A program made the position numbers and the translations under genes. Under the pieces are notes generated by a model that saw only the letters and a program-made list of their open reading frames with translations, was not told the DNA's origin and made no database searches. This document shows, piece after piece, positions 9,226 to 16,931 of a DNA stretch of 22,898 bases (positions are counted from its first letter, which is position 1; each line of letters starts with the position of its first letter). Source of the stretch: JAICWP01 sp035252015. GTDB lineage: Bacteria > Acidobacteriota > Terriglobia > Terriglobales > Acidobacteriaceae. The DNA is taken from contig DATFDP010000106.1 of NCBI GenBank assembly GCA_035252015.1, positions 1-22,898 on the forward strand. The letters run 5' to 3'.

Positions 9226-9488
9226 CAGGCCCTTGCGGGCGCGAGCACAGCCAGTGCAGTACGACCACTAGTGGGGCATTGGATATTTGTTAAGGAGCGC
9301 AGGCTCCGTACATGGTGCATCTGTACCGTCCGGAGATCGACCCCCGAGCGTAGGGCCCGGGTGGCGAATGTCGCTCGGAACTTGTGCAGCCAGAAATCAT
9401 CCTCGGCCAGTTCCGCACGTTTCGCGACCACCTAGCACATGTGCAGGAGATGGCCTTTCCGCGAGCAGTTGGAGTTCGGGGAAGCCAG
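9222..9488 (-). pseudogene. decayed tyrosine recombinase (phage-type integrase), C-terminal fragment
   Basis: Recognisable homology spans about 9321-9488. The frame reads NCSRKGHLLHMC, hits an in-frame TAG (9432-9434), and continues in the same frame with AELAEDDFWLHKFRATFATR and ALRSGVDLRTVQ. HKFRATFAT(R) with SGVDLRTVQ is the box carrying the HxxR residues of tyrosine recombinases. The Cys-rich insert before it is typical of integrases I recall from soil Acidobacteria. After LRTVQ the expected W-x-GH and the active-site Tyr segment are lost. Neither the N-terminal core-binding domain nor the first catalytic Arg can be found between here and lpxD (9680). It is therefore a dead remnant of a mobile element. 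The 191 bases at 9489-9679 have no frame I can interpret. Confidence 0.75.
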
Positions 9489-9679
9489 GAAATTGCTTGA
9501 GAGCAGTCGGCGACGACAGCCAACGGCGAGCCGATCATCGTGAACGAGTTCTGGTATGTCTCGAAAGCCGCCAACTTGCCCGAGTCCCGCAGACCACGCT
9601 TCGTCGGGGTCTCGGGCCTGAAGGCCCTCGGCATAACGCCTTCGTTGGCAGGCGACCAGGAAAGCTGGGGGCAAGCCCG

Positions 9680-10684
9680 CTACTCTCCCTCCCCCCTCCC
9701 CCTTACCCTCTTCATCAGCTCCGGCAAGCGGTTGAACACGGCCACGCAGCGCAACCACAACTTGTTATCAATCGCGGGATACCCGCTCACCACCTTTCCG
9801 GCGGCCACATCGTTGGGAATGCCGCTCTGTGCGGTGGCGATTACTCCATCCCCGATCTTGCAGTGCCCGGCCACACCCACCTGCCCCGCCAGAATCACGT
9901 TATCCCCCACCTCGGTCGACCCTGCCAGTCCCACCTGCGCGCACAGCAGCGTGTTGTTGCCTACGCGCGAGCCATGTCCCACCTGCACCAGGTTGTCTAT
10001 GCGCGTGCCCTTGCCCACCCGGGTTTCTCCGATGCTGGCCCGGTCCACGCATGCATTGGCCTGCACTTCCACGTCGTCCTCCAGCACCGCCGGTCCCGAC
10101 TGCACAATTTTGCGCCAGCGTCCCTCGTTGTCCTTGGCGAAGCCAAAGCCGTCGCCGCCGATCACCACACCGTTTTGCAAAGTGACGTTATCGCCCAGAC
10201 GGCAGTTTTCCCGCACCACCGCGTGCGCGTGGGCCAGAAAATTGTTGCCGATGCGCGCTCCCCGGTAGATCACCGCATGCGCCAGCAGCACGCAGTTTTT
10301 GCCGATCTGCACATCTTCGTCTACCACCACATACGGACCAATGGACGCGTTTTTGCCAACCTTGGCCGAAGGATGGACGACCGCGGTGGAGTGCACCCCC
10401 ACCGCGTACTTAGGCGGCCGGTAAAAAAGCTCGATTGCGCGGGCAAAGTCAAGATAGGGATTGCGCGAGCGCAGCAGGGCCGTGTTCGCGGCCGGGAAGT
10501 CCTCGGCCACGATCACGGCCGCAGCCTTGGTGGTGCGCGCCGCCCCCGCATATTTGGGATTGGCCACAAAGGTGATCTGGCCGGCGCCCGCCTCCTCTAT
10601 GCCCGCAACCCCAGTGATTTCCGTTTCCGGCGAGCCATTCTCCAGGCGTGCTCCCAGAATGGCTGCAATTTCTCCCAGTTTCAT
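9680..10684 (-). CDS. lpxD: UDP-3-O-acylglucosamine N-acyltransferase
   Basis: LpxD adds the second, N-linked acyl chain to UDP-3-O-acyl-glucosamine in lipid A synthesis, using acyl-ACP in the cytoplasm. From ATG 10682-10684 the protein has 334 residues (E. coli LpxD 341). An upstream TTG at 10708 would add eight residues, but the MKLGEIAAIL start is the family norm and GAGGCG lies nine bases before it. Residues 1-95 form the uridine-binding domain. Residues 97 onward form the left-handed beta-helix of hexapeptide repeats (IGPYVVVDEDVQIG, RIGNNFLAHAHAVV). The LpxD hallmarks GGDGFGFA and ACVDRA are present, and QVGH (His237) matches the catalytic base. The C-terminus is basic and helical. No other lpx gene is in the window, and the amidohydrolase 117 bases upstream runs the same way. 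Confidence 0.95.
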   Translation of the reverse strand: MKLGEIAAILGARLENGSPETEITGVAGIEEAGAGQITFVANPKYAGAARTTKAAAVIVAEDFPAANTALLRSRNPYLDFARAIELFYRPPKYAVGVHSTAVVHPSAKVGKNASIGPYVVVDEDVQIGKNCVLLAHAVIYRGARIGNNFLAHAHAVVRENCRLGDNVTLQNGVVIGGDGFGFAKDNEGRWRKIVQSGPAVLEDDVEVQANACVDRASIGETRVGKGTRIDNLVQVGHGSRVGNNTLLCAQVGLAGSTEVGDNVILAGQVGVAGHCKIGDGVIATAQSGIPNDVAAGKVVSGYPAIDNKLWLRCVAVFNRLPELMKRVRGRGEGE

Positions 10685-10801
10685 GCCCGGTTTCGCCTCG
10701 TCTGGCAAACGTCCGATTGTAATTCACCGCCATAGCAGGCACTAGCACTGGCGTCTCCTCACATCAGCGCGGGTTTCCAGGAAACGCCTCCAAACGATGA
10801 A

Positions 10802-12295
10802 TCACTGAGCTGCCAGGCTCTTCCTTGGCACCTGGGTTCCGTGAACCCAAACGGTCACAATGCTGTCGTAGGCGTCTACGTTCTCCAATGGCGATTTTCG
10901 CAGCAGTACGAGGTTAGCGACCTTACCGGGCTCGATGGTTCCCACCTGCGAATCGAGCTTGAACTCGCGGGCATTGTTGATGGTCGCGGCTTTGAATGTC
11001 TGCTCGAGCGACAATCCCGCCTGGTGCAGTTGCTGCATTTCAAGATAACCGTTCAGGCCCGGCAGGTTCCCGTAGGTAGGAGCAGAGGGCGTGTCGGTGC
11101 CAAACACGAAGTTGGCCTTCCTCGCTGCGAGATAGCCCACCACCTGGCGCACGCGGCGGATAGGGCCCCGGTCGAATCCCTGACGCATTTCCGCGTCAGG
11201 CGTGTTGTCTTCGTCAATTTCCTTTCTGAACCACTTGCCTTCCGGCGAGTTGTACCAGGCCAGCAGTGCCGCGGGAACGACCCGGGGAATTGCCGACATC
11301 TTCAGGTATTCAGGATCAAAGTAGGCGCGCAACCCGTCCATCACCTGAATTGTCGCCTGATATCCAATTCTCTTTTCCACGATGCGGTCGAGCAAGGCCT
11401 TGATCTCCGGCGGAAGTTCGGGCTGACGATCGAGCGCGCCCCAATTCCACATGCCGTGCGCGATGACGTCCACGTTGGCGGCCACCGCGAACTGCTGGGC
11501 TTCGAAAGAATTGGCATGCATCATCATCACCAGGCCGTCTTGCGTGGCCGCCTGGCGGACCCCCGCTGCCATGGCAGGCGTGATCACCGGCAGGTTCCTG
11601 TCCTTGCCGAAGCCGCGCTCGAAGTAGGTCTTGACGCAGATGGCGCCGGCTCGTTTATCAGCGGCAACGGCGGCCGCGGGGGTGTGGTCCGGCGCTTTGT
11701 ACTCGGCGGGAATGCTGGCGGACTGTGCCGGGTCGTAGAGAAAATTAGGGAAGAGCTGGAATCGCAGCGCCGGAGGCGCAAAGGACATGGGATAGCCGTT
11801 GGCCACCGGCAGAGATGGGCCGCAGTCATAGACGTCGGGGTGAAGCGGAGCGCGGCGGAAGTGGTCCAGTATCTCGGGTTTAACGGCCGCAAGATCAATG
11901 AGCGTGGTGTAGCCGAAGTACAGATAGGAACGCGGCAGCTGCTTGTAGTACTCCGCGAGCATGGCTGCGTGGGCGGCGTCGGGATTCAGCTCCATTTCAA
12001 ACGGAATCCCGGGAACGGACGCCACGTGCACGTGCGAGTCGATGAGGCCGGGGATGAGAAATCCTCCTTCACCCGATACAACGGTTGCGCCTGCAGGGGC
12101 TGTGGCGCTCGCTTTCCTGTCAACGCGCGCAATGCGTCCGTTCTCAATCAGCACGCTGCCCCGGGCGAGGTGAGCGAGATTTTCTGGTGAGACGATGGTC
12201 ACGTCGGTGATCCAGATGCGGCGCGGGGTGGGCTTGGGCGCCGCGAAAGTGAATACTGAGCCAAGCAGCAAAAACGCGACCAACGATATTTTCAA
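10802..12295 (-). CDS. exported metal-dependent amidohydrolase (imidazolonepropionase/prolidase-like)
   Basis: I choose TTG 12293-12295 as the start. GAGG lies five bases upstream, it gives a clean signal peptide (MKISLVAFLLLGSVFTFAAP), and the codon overlaps the TGA of the preceding small frame as TTGA, as in coupled genes. An upstream in-frame TTG (12364) would put 23 polar residues before the signal. The 497-residue protein has the amidohydrolase layout. An N-terminal beta-sandwich strand pair is followed by GLIDSHVHV (metal His88, His90). A candidate bridging Lys lies in ICVKTYFERG, further His in MMMHANS and IAHGMW, and the catalytic Asp in FGTDTPSAP. It ends with the usual VGTIEPGKVANLVLL return to the sandwich. 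Substrate is open: secreted members cleave dipeptides, imides or lactones. Confidence 0.85.
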   Translation of the reverse strand: MKISLVAFLLLGSVFTFAAPKPTPRRIWITDVTIVSPENLAHLARGSVLIENGRIARVDRKASATAPAGATVVSGEGGFLIPGLIDSHVHVASVPGIPFEMELNPDAAHAAMLAEYYKQLPRSYLYFGYTTLIDLAAVKPEILDHFRRAPLHPDVYDCGPSLPVANGYPMSFAPPALRFQLFPNFLYDPAQSASIPAEYKAPDHTPAAAVAADKRAGAICVKTYFERGFGKDRNLPVITPAMAAGVRQAATQDGLVMMMHANSFEAQQFAVAANVDVIAHGMWNWGALDRQPELPPEIKALLDRIVEKRIGYQATIQVMDGLRAYFDPEYLKMSAIPRVVPAALLAWYNSPEGKWFRKEIDEDNTPDAEMRQGFDRGPIRRVRQVVGYLAARKANFVFGTDTPSAPTYGNLPGLNGYLEMQQLHQAGLSLEQTFKAATINNAREFKLDSQVGTIEPGKVANLVLLRKSPLENVDAYDSIVTVWVHGTQVPRKSLAAQ

Positions 12296-12579
12296 TTCTT
12301 CCTCTCCTCTCGCCGCTCCTGGGGCTGAGTTACGACTGCCGGGACGTAGTGCTTCCTTAGACAAATGGTCTCACCCCTCAGCGCTTCACGCCAAGGGCAG
12401 AGGTCTTCGCAGATCCGCGTGTAGACCTCGGCAATTCTTTCGCGGTGCAGGGGCAGCAGCGGGGCTTAGAGTTTGGCAGGCGTGCCTTCACGATTAACTG
12501 TTAATAACTCCACCGTTTTGATTTCCACCGGCATGCCAGTGTCTTGCATGTGTGCTAAAAACCCGCTCTCGCCACCCAT
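12292..12579 (-). pseudogene. small gene split by an in-frame TAA, upstream of and overlapping the amidohydrolase
   Basis: One minus-strand frame runs from ATG 12577-12579 to TGA 12292-12294, interrupted once by TAA at 12466-12468. The first part (37 residues) contains MQDTGMPVEIKTVELL and NREGTPAKL. The second (57 residues) contains APLLPLHRERIAEVYTRICE, DLCPWREALRGETICLRKHY and a charged tail. Both halves look coding: charged amphipathic helices, Cys at spaced positions (ICEDLCPW, ETICLRK), and no other stop in 95 codons. The final TGA overlaps the TTG start of the amidohydrolase. I do not recognise the family with confidence. It may be a recent pseudogene, or only the first 37-codon peptide may be made. 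TAA excludes selenocysteine. Confidence 0.45.
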
Positions 12580-12707
12580 TCCCGATTATCCTGTCTCTGC
12601 TTGCAGGAGTGGGGAAGCTGAAGCAAAAGGTAAGCTCGGGAGGGAACTGTGCGGACACCCGACATTATCATTAGGTGGCTGCTGATCGCCCTTCGGTGCC
12701 GCTCACA

Positions 12708-12721
12708 CCGCGTTAACGCGG
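12708..12721. repeat. 14-bp perfect palindrome CCGCGTTAACGCGG
   Basis: A gapless palindrome about 90 bases upstream of the -10 element of the plus-strand gene at 12868. It could be an operator. A palindrome of this length is expected about once by chance in a window this size, so the evidence is weak. Confidence 0.25.
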
Positions 12722-12809
12722 AGAGTACACCCCGAACATTGCTGGAAATGAAGTGTAAGCCTCCAGCTTCGCCGCGGCGCGACAACCGCTGAGCAAAAAT
12801 GTTCCTGAC

Positions 12810-12818
12810 TGCTAGAAT
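12810..12818 (+). promoter_or_regulatory. extended -10 promoter element for the gene at 12868
   Basis: TGCTAGAAT matches the extended -10 form TGnTATAAT. The hexamer 17 bases upstream (TGAGCA, 12790-12795) is a poor -35, which is acceptable with an extended -10. It predicts a transcript start near 12825 and so excludes the in-frame ATG at 12799 as the translation start. Confidence 0.5.
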
Positions 12819-12867
12819 GCTTTTGTCACGACCACGGCCGGAGGCTGCCCAAGGAGATTCCCTTTTC

Positions 12868-13272
12868 ATGCCTAATGCGTCTTATCCTTCTGGCGAATGG
12901 GTGGGCTTCTATACATATCGCGGCAAGGTGACCAAATGTCCCATGCACCTGACCCTTAACTTCGCCGAGGGCAGAATTCGCGGAGCCGGCCTCGACAATC
13001 CCGGCCAATTTGTTATCGAGGGCAGCTACGACCCTGCCGGCATCCGATTGGAGTGGCTAAAGCGATATATCGGTAAGCATGGCGTGCAATATCAGGGAAC
13101 CTCTCAGGGCGATGAAATAACCGGCGTGTGGTCTTTGCAGCAGTCGAATCAGAGCAGTGGTTCGGGAACCGGGGAGTTTCGCATTTGGCCCTTGCCCGAT
13201 GGCGAATACCCCGGGGATGAGCGTTTGCAATCCATCCTGGTCAAAGAGATTCGCCGCAAAGGGTACCTCTAG
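12868..13272 (+). CDS. uncharacterised small soluble protein, beta-rich
   Basis: The start is ATG 12868. AAGGAG (12851-12856) precedes it, and the probable promoter lies downstream of the other in-frame ATG at 12799. The 134-residue product has no signal peptide or membrane segment. Its sequence alternates short hydrophobic strands and turns: GEWVGFYTY, PMHLTLNFAEGRIRGAGLDN, GQFVIEGSYD, IRLEWLKRYIGKHGVQYQG and GVWSLQ. This suggests a small up-and-down beta-barrel of the calycin/avidin kind, with W/F/Y residues facing inward, but I cannot name a family. The C-terminal 25 residues are more polar and charged (DERLQSILVKEIRRKGYL). It converges on the gntR-type gene, 21 bases away, so the two 3' ends may share a terminator region. 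Confidence 0.7.
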   Translation: MPNASYPSGEWVGFYTYRGKVTKCPMHLTLNFAEGRIRGAGLDNPGQFVIEGSYDPAGIRLEWLKRYIGKHGVQYQGTSQGDEITGVWSLQQSNQSSGSGTGEFRIWPLPDGEYPGDERLQSILVKEIRRKGYL

Positions 13273-13293
13273 CCCACGCGGCGACCTGTTCGA

Positions 13294-14028
13294 TTATGCG
13301 GAAGACGAGTTGTTGTTGCGGCTTCGTCCTCGCGGCGCCGTGCTTGCTGCCCGCCGTTCCTGCAGCACCTGCTTCAGCGACTGCCCGGCATAGAGGATAT
13401 GTTCGCGCAACAATTCGCACGCGCCTTTCACGTCGCGCTTGCGGCACAGTTGAAGAATTTCATGGTGCTCGCGGTTGGCTCGCTTCATCCCGTGGGTCAG
13501 GTAGAGCTGCAGCCGCGTATAGCGCTCGCCCTTGGCGTTCACGTTGCGGATGATGTTCATCATGTGCGGCCGGTTCGCGCGTGAATACAGAATAGAGTGA
13601 AAATCCCAGTTCAATCGTCCCCACGCTGAAACGTGCTGTTCTTGTTTCAGTTCATCCATGTAGTTGCGTAGAATCGCTTCCGCGTTCGCGAAATCATCCT
13701 CTGTCAGTTCCGGGATCGAAAGCTTCAGCACTTCCGGCTCCAGCAGCGCGCGGATGGTGAACAGTTCCTCCACGTCTTCCGGCGAAAGTGCCGGCACCAC
13801 CGCCCCTCGGTTGGGAACTATCGTGATCAGCCCTTCAGCGTCCAGCTGCCGCAGCGCTTCGCGCACCGGAATCCGGCTCACCTGGTACTGGTTGGCGATG
13901 GCGTCCTGGCGCAGCTGTGCCCCTTCCGGAATTTCTCCCCGGATAATCTGCTCCCGCAGCTTTTCCGCCACGGCGGAAGTCAGTGATTGGCGGGGGATCG
14001 CGAGGCTGGAGGTGAATTCAGAAGCCAT
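13294..14028 (-). CDS. GntR-family transcriptional regulator, FadR/FCD subfamily
   Basis: From ATG 14026-14028 the protein has 244 residues, standard for the FCD group. Residues 12-80 are the GntR winged helix: LREQIIRGEIPEGAQLRQDA, then the recognition helix region VSRIPVREALRQLDAEGL and the wing VPNRGAVV. Residues 83-225 are the all-helical FCD ligand domain, with candidate metal/ligand residues His144 (NWDFHSIL), His188/His189 (REHHEIL) and His210 (LREHI). FCD regulators commonly bind organic or amino acids and repress the adjacent catabolic operon. Here the neighbours are a hydroxyproline-epimerase type enzyme, an amidase and a second racemase-fold enzyme, so a cyclic imino acid is the likely effector (inference). 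The gene has its own promoter-like extended -10 within the 126-base gap after the epimerase gene. The Ser/Asn-rich tail is probably disordered. Confidence 0.9.
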   Translation of the reverse strand: MASEFTSSLAIPRQSLTSAVAEKLREQIIRGEIPEGAQLRQDAIANQYQVSRIPVREALRQLDAEGLITIVPNRGAVVPALSPEDVEELFTIRALLEPEVLKLSIPELTEDDFANAEAILRNYMDELKQEQHVSAWGRLNWDFHSILYSRANRPHMMNIIRNVNAKGERYTRLQLYLTHGMKRANREHHEILQLCRKRDVKGACELLREHILYAGQSLKQVLQERRAASTAPRGRSRNNNSSSA

Positions 14029-14062
14029 AAACAACGACCAGACACCTGCTTACAAAAAGGCG

Positions 14063-14071
14063 AATATACCA
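14063..14071 (-). promoter_or_regulatory. extended -10 element of the gntR-type gene
   Basis: On the minus strand TGGTATATT matches TGnTATAAT with one mismatch. It would start transcription near 14056, about 28 bases before the ATG. The shared operator candidate at 14078-14093 covers the position where the -35 would lie. Confidence 0.5.
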
Positions 14072-14077
14072 CGGGCG

Positions 14078-14093
14078 GCAGCATACTGTATCC
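14078..14093 (-). promoter_or_regulatory. candidate GntR operator, site 2 (GGATACAGTATGCTGC)
   Basis: The core ATACAGTAT is palindromic around its centre, as FCD-type GntR operators are. The first 14 bases match site 1 at 16939-16952 at 12 positions; the differences there are A/G only. It overlaps the -35 region of the gntR promoter, fitting autoregulation. It also lies in the loop of a GGGCGG...CCGCCC inverted repeat (14073-14097), which could be a transcript-end hairpin for the upstream operon. Confidence 0.5.
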
Positions 14094-14104
14094 GCCCAAC
14101 CCTG

Positions 14105-14129
14105 TTGTGCGCGCCCTTGCACAATATGC
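14105..14129 (+). promoter_or_regulatory. candidate operator site 3 (GCACAATATGC) overlapping an inverted repeat
   Basis: GCACAATATGC at 14119-14129 shares the core ACARTATRC with the two other sites. It overlaps TTGTGC-N8-GCACAA (14105-14124), a separate 6-bp inverted repeat. It lies in the gap between the epimerase and gntR genes, about 50 bases upstream of the gntR -10. Confidence 0.35.
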
Positions 14130-14154
14130 GAAACAGCTTGCGCTTCTCTTGCGA

Positions 14155-15093
14155 CTAAACTCGAATTCCCATGCAGAACGGGTCCCGCTCATCCAGAATC
14201 AGGGCCGCTTCGGCGTTCACAAAAGCCGAACCCTTGATGCTGGGATAAACTTGCCCATCCTTCACCCGAATTGCCCCCTCAAACACGCTGCCCACAATGC
14301 TTTCCTGCTTCCACACTTCGCCTTCGCGCAGCTTGCCATCGGCGTACAGGCAGGCCATCTTGGCGCTGGTGCCCGTGCCGCATGGCGAGCGGTCATAGGC
14401 TTTGCCCGGGCACAGTACAAAATTCTTGCTGTCAACCCCCGGCAGGTGCGACCGCCCATACAGTTCCACGTGATCAATTTCCGCCCCGCCCTTGCCCGTG
14501 ATTCCTCCCGCCGCCAGCGCTTGCCGGATCGCCCAGGTGAAGTTGGTCAGCGCCTCTACATTCTTGAGCGACATTTCCAGGCTGTGCTCACGGACCAGAA
14601 AAAACCAGTTGCCGCCCCAGGCCACATCGCCCTGCACTCGGCAATATCCCGGAACCTCCACCCCAACGTTCGCCGCCAGCCGGTAGCTGGCCACATTGTT
14701 CACCGTAACCTGTCCGTCTTGGTGCAGCTCGGTCGTTACTGTTCCCACAGGAGTTTCGATCCGATGCTGCCCGGGTTTGATCTTCCCCATATGCGCCAGG
14801 GTCACCATCAGGCCGATGGTGCCGTGCCCGCACATGCCCAGGTAGCCCACATTATTGAAATAGATGACCCCCGCTGCACACGAAGGGTCCACCGGCTCGC
14901 ACAAAAGCCCGCCTACAATCACGTCTGACCCCCGCGGCTCGTTGACCACGGCCGAGCGAAACGTATCGTATTCCGAGCGAAAGCGCAGTAGCCGCTCCGA
15001 TAATGGCCCTTGGCCCAGTTCCGGCCCGCCGCTGATCACCAGCCGCGTGGGTTCTCCGCCGGTGTGCGAATCAATGATCCTGATCTTCCGCAA
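14155..15093 (-). CDS. 4-hydroxyproline 2-epimerase (proline racemase family, Cys/Cys)
   Basis: The start is TTG 15091-15093, with AGAGGAG five bases upstream. That ribosome site overlaps the amidase stop, so the two genes are tightly coupled. An in-frame TTG at 15141 would lie inside the amidase gene. The 312-residue product has both catalytic cysteines: Cys88 in YLGMCGHGTIG and Cys238 in DRSPCGTGTSAKM. VAWGGNWFFLV and IDSHTGGEPTR are wording I associate with 4-hydroxyproline epimerases rather than true proline racemases. The enzyme interconverts trans-4-hydroxy-L-proline and cis-4-hydroxy-D-proline without cofactor, in the cytoplasm, and is the first step of bacterial hydroxyproline catabolism. 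The later pathway genes (D-Hyp dehydrogenase, Pyr4H2C deaminase, ketoglutarate-semialdehyde dehydrogenase) are not adjacent. Confidence 0.87.
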   Translation of the reverse strand: MRKIRIIDSHTGGEPTRLVISGGPELGQGPLSERLLRFRSEYDTFRSAVVNEPRGSDVIVGGLLCEPVDPSCAAGVIYFNNVGYLGMCGHGTIGLMVTLAHMGKIKPGQHRIETPVGTVTTELHQDGQVTVNNVASYRLAANVGVEVPGYCRVQGDVAWGGNWFFLVREHSLEMSLKNVEALTNFTWAIRQALAAGGITGKGGAEIDHVELYGRSHLPGVDSKNFVLCPGKAYDRSPCGTGTSAKMACLYADGKLREGEVWKQESIVGSVFEGAIRVKDGQVYPSIKGSAFVNAEAALILDERDPFCMGIRV

Positions 15094-15104
15094 CCCGTCT
15101 CCTC

Positions 15105-16526
15105 TCAGCTCGCTCCTAGCGGCGGCCGCTTCAAGTGCCAATCCGTGTGTGCCTGGAAGCGGTGCGCCGCCGCGATCACCGCCTGGTCATTCAATGCCCG
15201 CCCAAGGAACTGGATCCCAAAGGGCAGCTTCTCCTTGCTGAAGCCGCAGGGCACTGTCAGCGCCGGCAGCCCGCACAGGCTGGAGATGCCGTCAGGCGCG
15301 CGCCGTTCCAGCGGTTCCTCCGTGCCATCATCCGGGGGCGCGTTCAGCGGCGACGCCGCCGTGGACTGCCCCGCCGTGGTCAGCACGTCGAAATCCTCAA
15401 ACAGCCGGTCAATCTGGCGCTGCAGTTCCAGGCGCACCCGCTGCACCTGCAGATACTCGGGAGCCGTGAACTGCTCGCTCACATAGCCGTTGATGCGACC
15501 CAGCGGGTCATCCAGTTCCGCGCACCGCCCTGAGTGAATCAGGTCCTGAAAAGAGGACGCTGCCTCCATCAGGATCGTCAATTCCGCCGCTTCCTCGTAA
15601 GGTCCGTCCGGAACCCTCACGTCGTCAACCTTGGCCCCCGTGCGCTCCAGCACTTTCAAAGCGTCGTCTATCGCCCGCTCCAGCCCTGCGTCCATCTTGT
15701 TCCACACGTTGATCAGTTTCCCTACTCGCAGCGGCCCAGAAGCCGCTGGAAGCGCCGTATAAGGAAAGGCCGCCAGTCGGGCGGGCAGGGAATCGTGGTC
15801 ATCAGGATCGGTCCCGGCAATCACCGAAAGAACCAGCCCGCAATCGTCCGCGGTACGCGCCATGGGTCCCAGCTTGTCCATGGTGTAGGCGATGGCCATG
15901 GAGCCATGCCGGCTCACCCGCCCAAAGCTGGGCCGCATGCCCGCTATGCCGCACCACGCGGAAGGACAGATGATGGAGCCGCGCGTATCCGAGCCCAGCG
16001 CCCAGGGCGCCAGCGCCGCTGCCACCACCGCCCCGGAGCCGGCCGAGGAACCGCACGTCCAGTATTGCGGGTTCCACGGGTTCTTGGCCGGGCCGGTGAA
16101 CGCCGCCTTGGCCGTTTCGTATCCCAGCCCGCCCGCCAGCTCAATCATGGCCGCTTTGCCGATCAGCACCGCACCGGCCTCATTCAACCGCTCGATGATG
16201 GTCGCGTTGTAGTCAAACACCTGCTCGGCGTAAGGCCGCGCTCCCCAGGTGGTGGGGTATCCCTTCACCGCCACTAGGTCTTTTACTGCGTAGGGCACCC
16301 CGTGCAGCGGCCCGCGGTAGCGCCCCGCGTTGATTTCGCGTTCGGCGGCGTGCGCCTGCTCCAGCGCCAGCTCCCTCGTAATGGTGACGTACGCGTTGTA
16401 TTGCGGGCCCAGCCGCCGACTGCGCTCCAGATAACTTTCCGCCAGCTCCACGGGAGAAAGCTGCCGCCGCCGGATCCGCTCGCCCAACTGCCGCACCGAG
16501 AGATAGAGAATGTCGTCGCTTATCAA
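15105..16526 (-). CDS. amidase signature (AS) family amidohydrolase
   Basis: The 473-residue protein starts at TTG 16524-16526, 11 bases after the stop of the Tat-protein gene, and ends 11 bases before the epimerase start, so all three are probably one transcript. The Ser-cisSer-Lys triad is complete: Lys82 in PYAVKDLVAVKGY, cis-Ser160 in CGSSAGSGA, and nucleophile Ser184 in GSDTRGSII. AS enzymes hydrolyse amide bonds of small molecules or peptides and also form the GatA subunit. The absence of gatB/gatC and the neighbours argue against a GatA role. No signal peptide is seen, so it should be cytoplasmic. An N-acyl or amide form of proline/hydroxyproline would suit the context, but nothing in the sequence fixes the substrate. 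Confidence 0.9.
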   Translation of the reverse strand: MISDDILYLSVRQLGERIRRRQLSPVELAESYLERSRRLGPQYNAYVTITRELALEQAHAAEREINAGRYRGPLHGVPYAVKDLVAVKGYPTTWGARPYAEQVFDYNATIIERLNEAGAVLIGKAAMIELAGGLGYETAKAAFTGPAKNPWNPQYWTCGSSAGSGAVVAAALAPWALGSDTRGSIICPSAWCGIAGMRPSFGRVSRHGSMAIAYTMDKLGPMARTADDCGLVLSVIAGTDPDDHDSLPARLAAFPYTALPAASGPLRVGKLINVWNKMDAGLERAIDDALKVLERTGAKVDDVRVPDGPYEEAAELTILMEAASSFQDLIHSGRCAELDDPLGRINGYVSEQFTAPEYLQVQRVRLELQRQIDRLFEDFDVLTTAGQSTAASPLNAPPDDGTEEPLERRAPDGISSLCGLPALTVPCGFSKEKLPFGIQFLGRALNDQAVIAAAHRFQAHTDWHLKRPPLGAS

Positions 16527-16537
16527 GTTTTATTCTT

Positions 16538-16918
16538 TCACTTTCTGGCCTGAGGCCCTGCCCCGGCTCGAGGTGGTGCTTCCGCATCTTCGTAGAACTT
16601 CAGCACCGTGGCCGCTGGCTGCCCATTGTCCAGGGGAAAGCTGCGAATGGGCGCCAGCAGTTTTTCGTTGTAGGCCAGAATTTTTCGCACCCGCTTCCGC
16701 TGCTCTTCTGACAAGCGATTGCCGTAGCGCCGGATCACCTGCTGATACCGGGCCTCAATATCGCCGGTCGCCTTGGTCCCTCTATCAGAAGGTCCAGGCG
16801 CGTCTGATTGACCTGCGGCCGGTGTGACTGCCAGCGCCGCGCTGAGACTGGCGAACGCGGCCTGTTTGCCGAATTGTCGGCGCGTCACACCGGCGGAATG
16901 CTGAGGGGCTTTAGGCAT
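16538..16918 (-). CDS. small Tat-signal protein, function unknown, first gene of the amidase operon
   Basis: I start at ATG 16916-16918 because the promoter at 16932-16960 would start transcription only about 7 bases upstream, leaving no room for the upstream TTG or ATG. No Shine-Dalgarno sequence is present, which fits a (near-)leaderless mRNA. The 126-residue product has a twin-arginine signal (VTRRQFGKQAAFASLSAALA, then VTPAAG), so it is exported folded. The mature part is short and helical: IEARYQQVIRRYGNRLSEEQ, a basic run RKRVRKILAYNEKLLAPIRS, then FPLDNGQPAATVLKFYED. I have the impression that small Tat proteins with a similar 'RYG.RLS.EQ' and 'FPL.NG..PATV' pattern occur elsewhere, but cannot name a family. 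With the cytoplasmic amidase next door, a periplasmic binding or accessory role is possible. Confidence 0.72.
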   Translation of the reverse strand: MPKAPQHSAGVTRRQFGKQAAFASLSAALAVTPAAGQSDAPGPSDRGTKATGDIEARYQQVIRRYGNRLSEEQRKRVRKILAYNEKLLAPIRSFPLDNGQPAATVLKFYEDAEAPPRAGAGPQARK

Positions 16919-16931
16919 AAATTTCAGTGGC

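Noticed and set aside
9287..10735. Long plus-strand open frame (482 codons) opposite lpxD
   Set aside because: It is antisense to a certain lpxD gene, and its His/Arg-rich translation reflects GC-rich codons on the other strand.
10841..12190. Plus-strand open frame of 449 codons opposite the amidohydrolase
   Set aside because: The translation has no domain, and the minus-strand gene has a complete amidohydrolase motif set.
12466..12468. Recoding (selenocysteine or pyrrolysine) of the stop inside the small frame
   Set aside because: The codon is TAA; selenocysteine uses TGA and pyrrolysine TAG, and no recoding hairpin is evident.
12708..12721. The 14-bp palindrome as a definite operator
   Set aside because: About one such palindrome is expected by chance in a window this long, so I list it only as a weak repeat.
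13987..14928. Plus-strand open frame of 313 codons opposite the epimerase
   Set aside because: His-rich, no recognisable domain, no ribosome site; antisense shadow.
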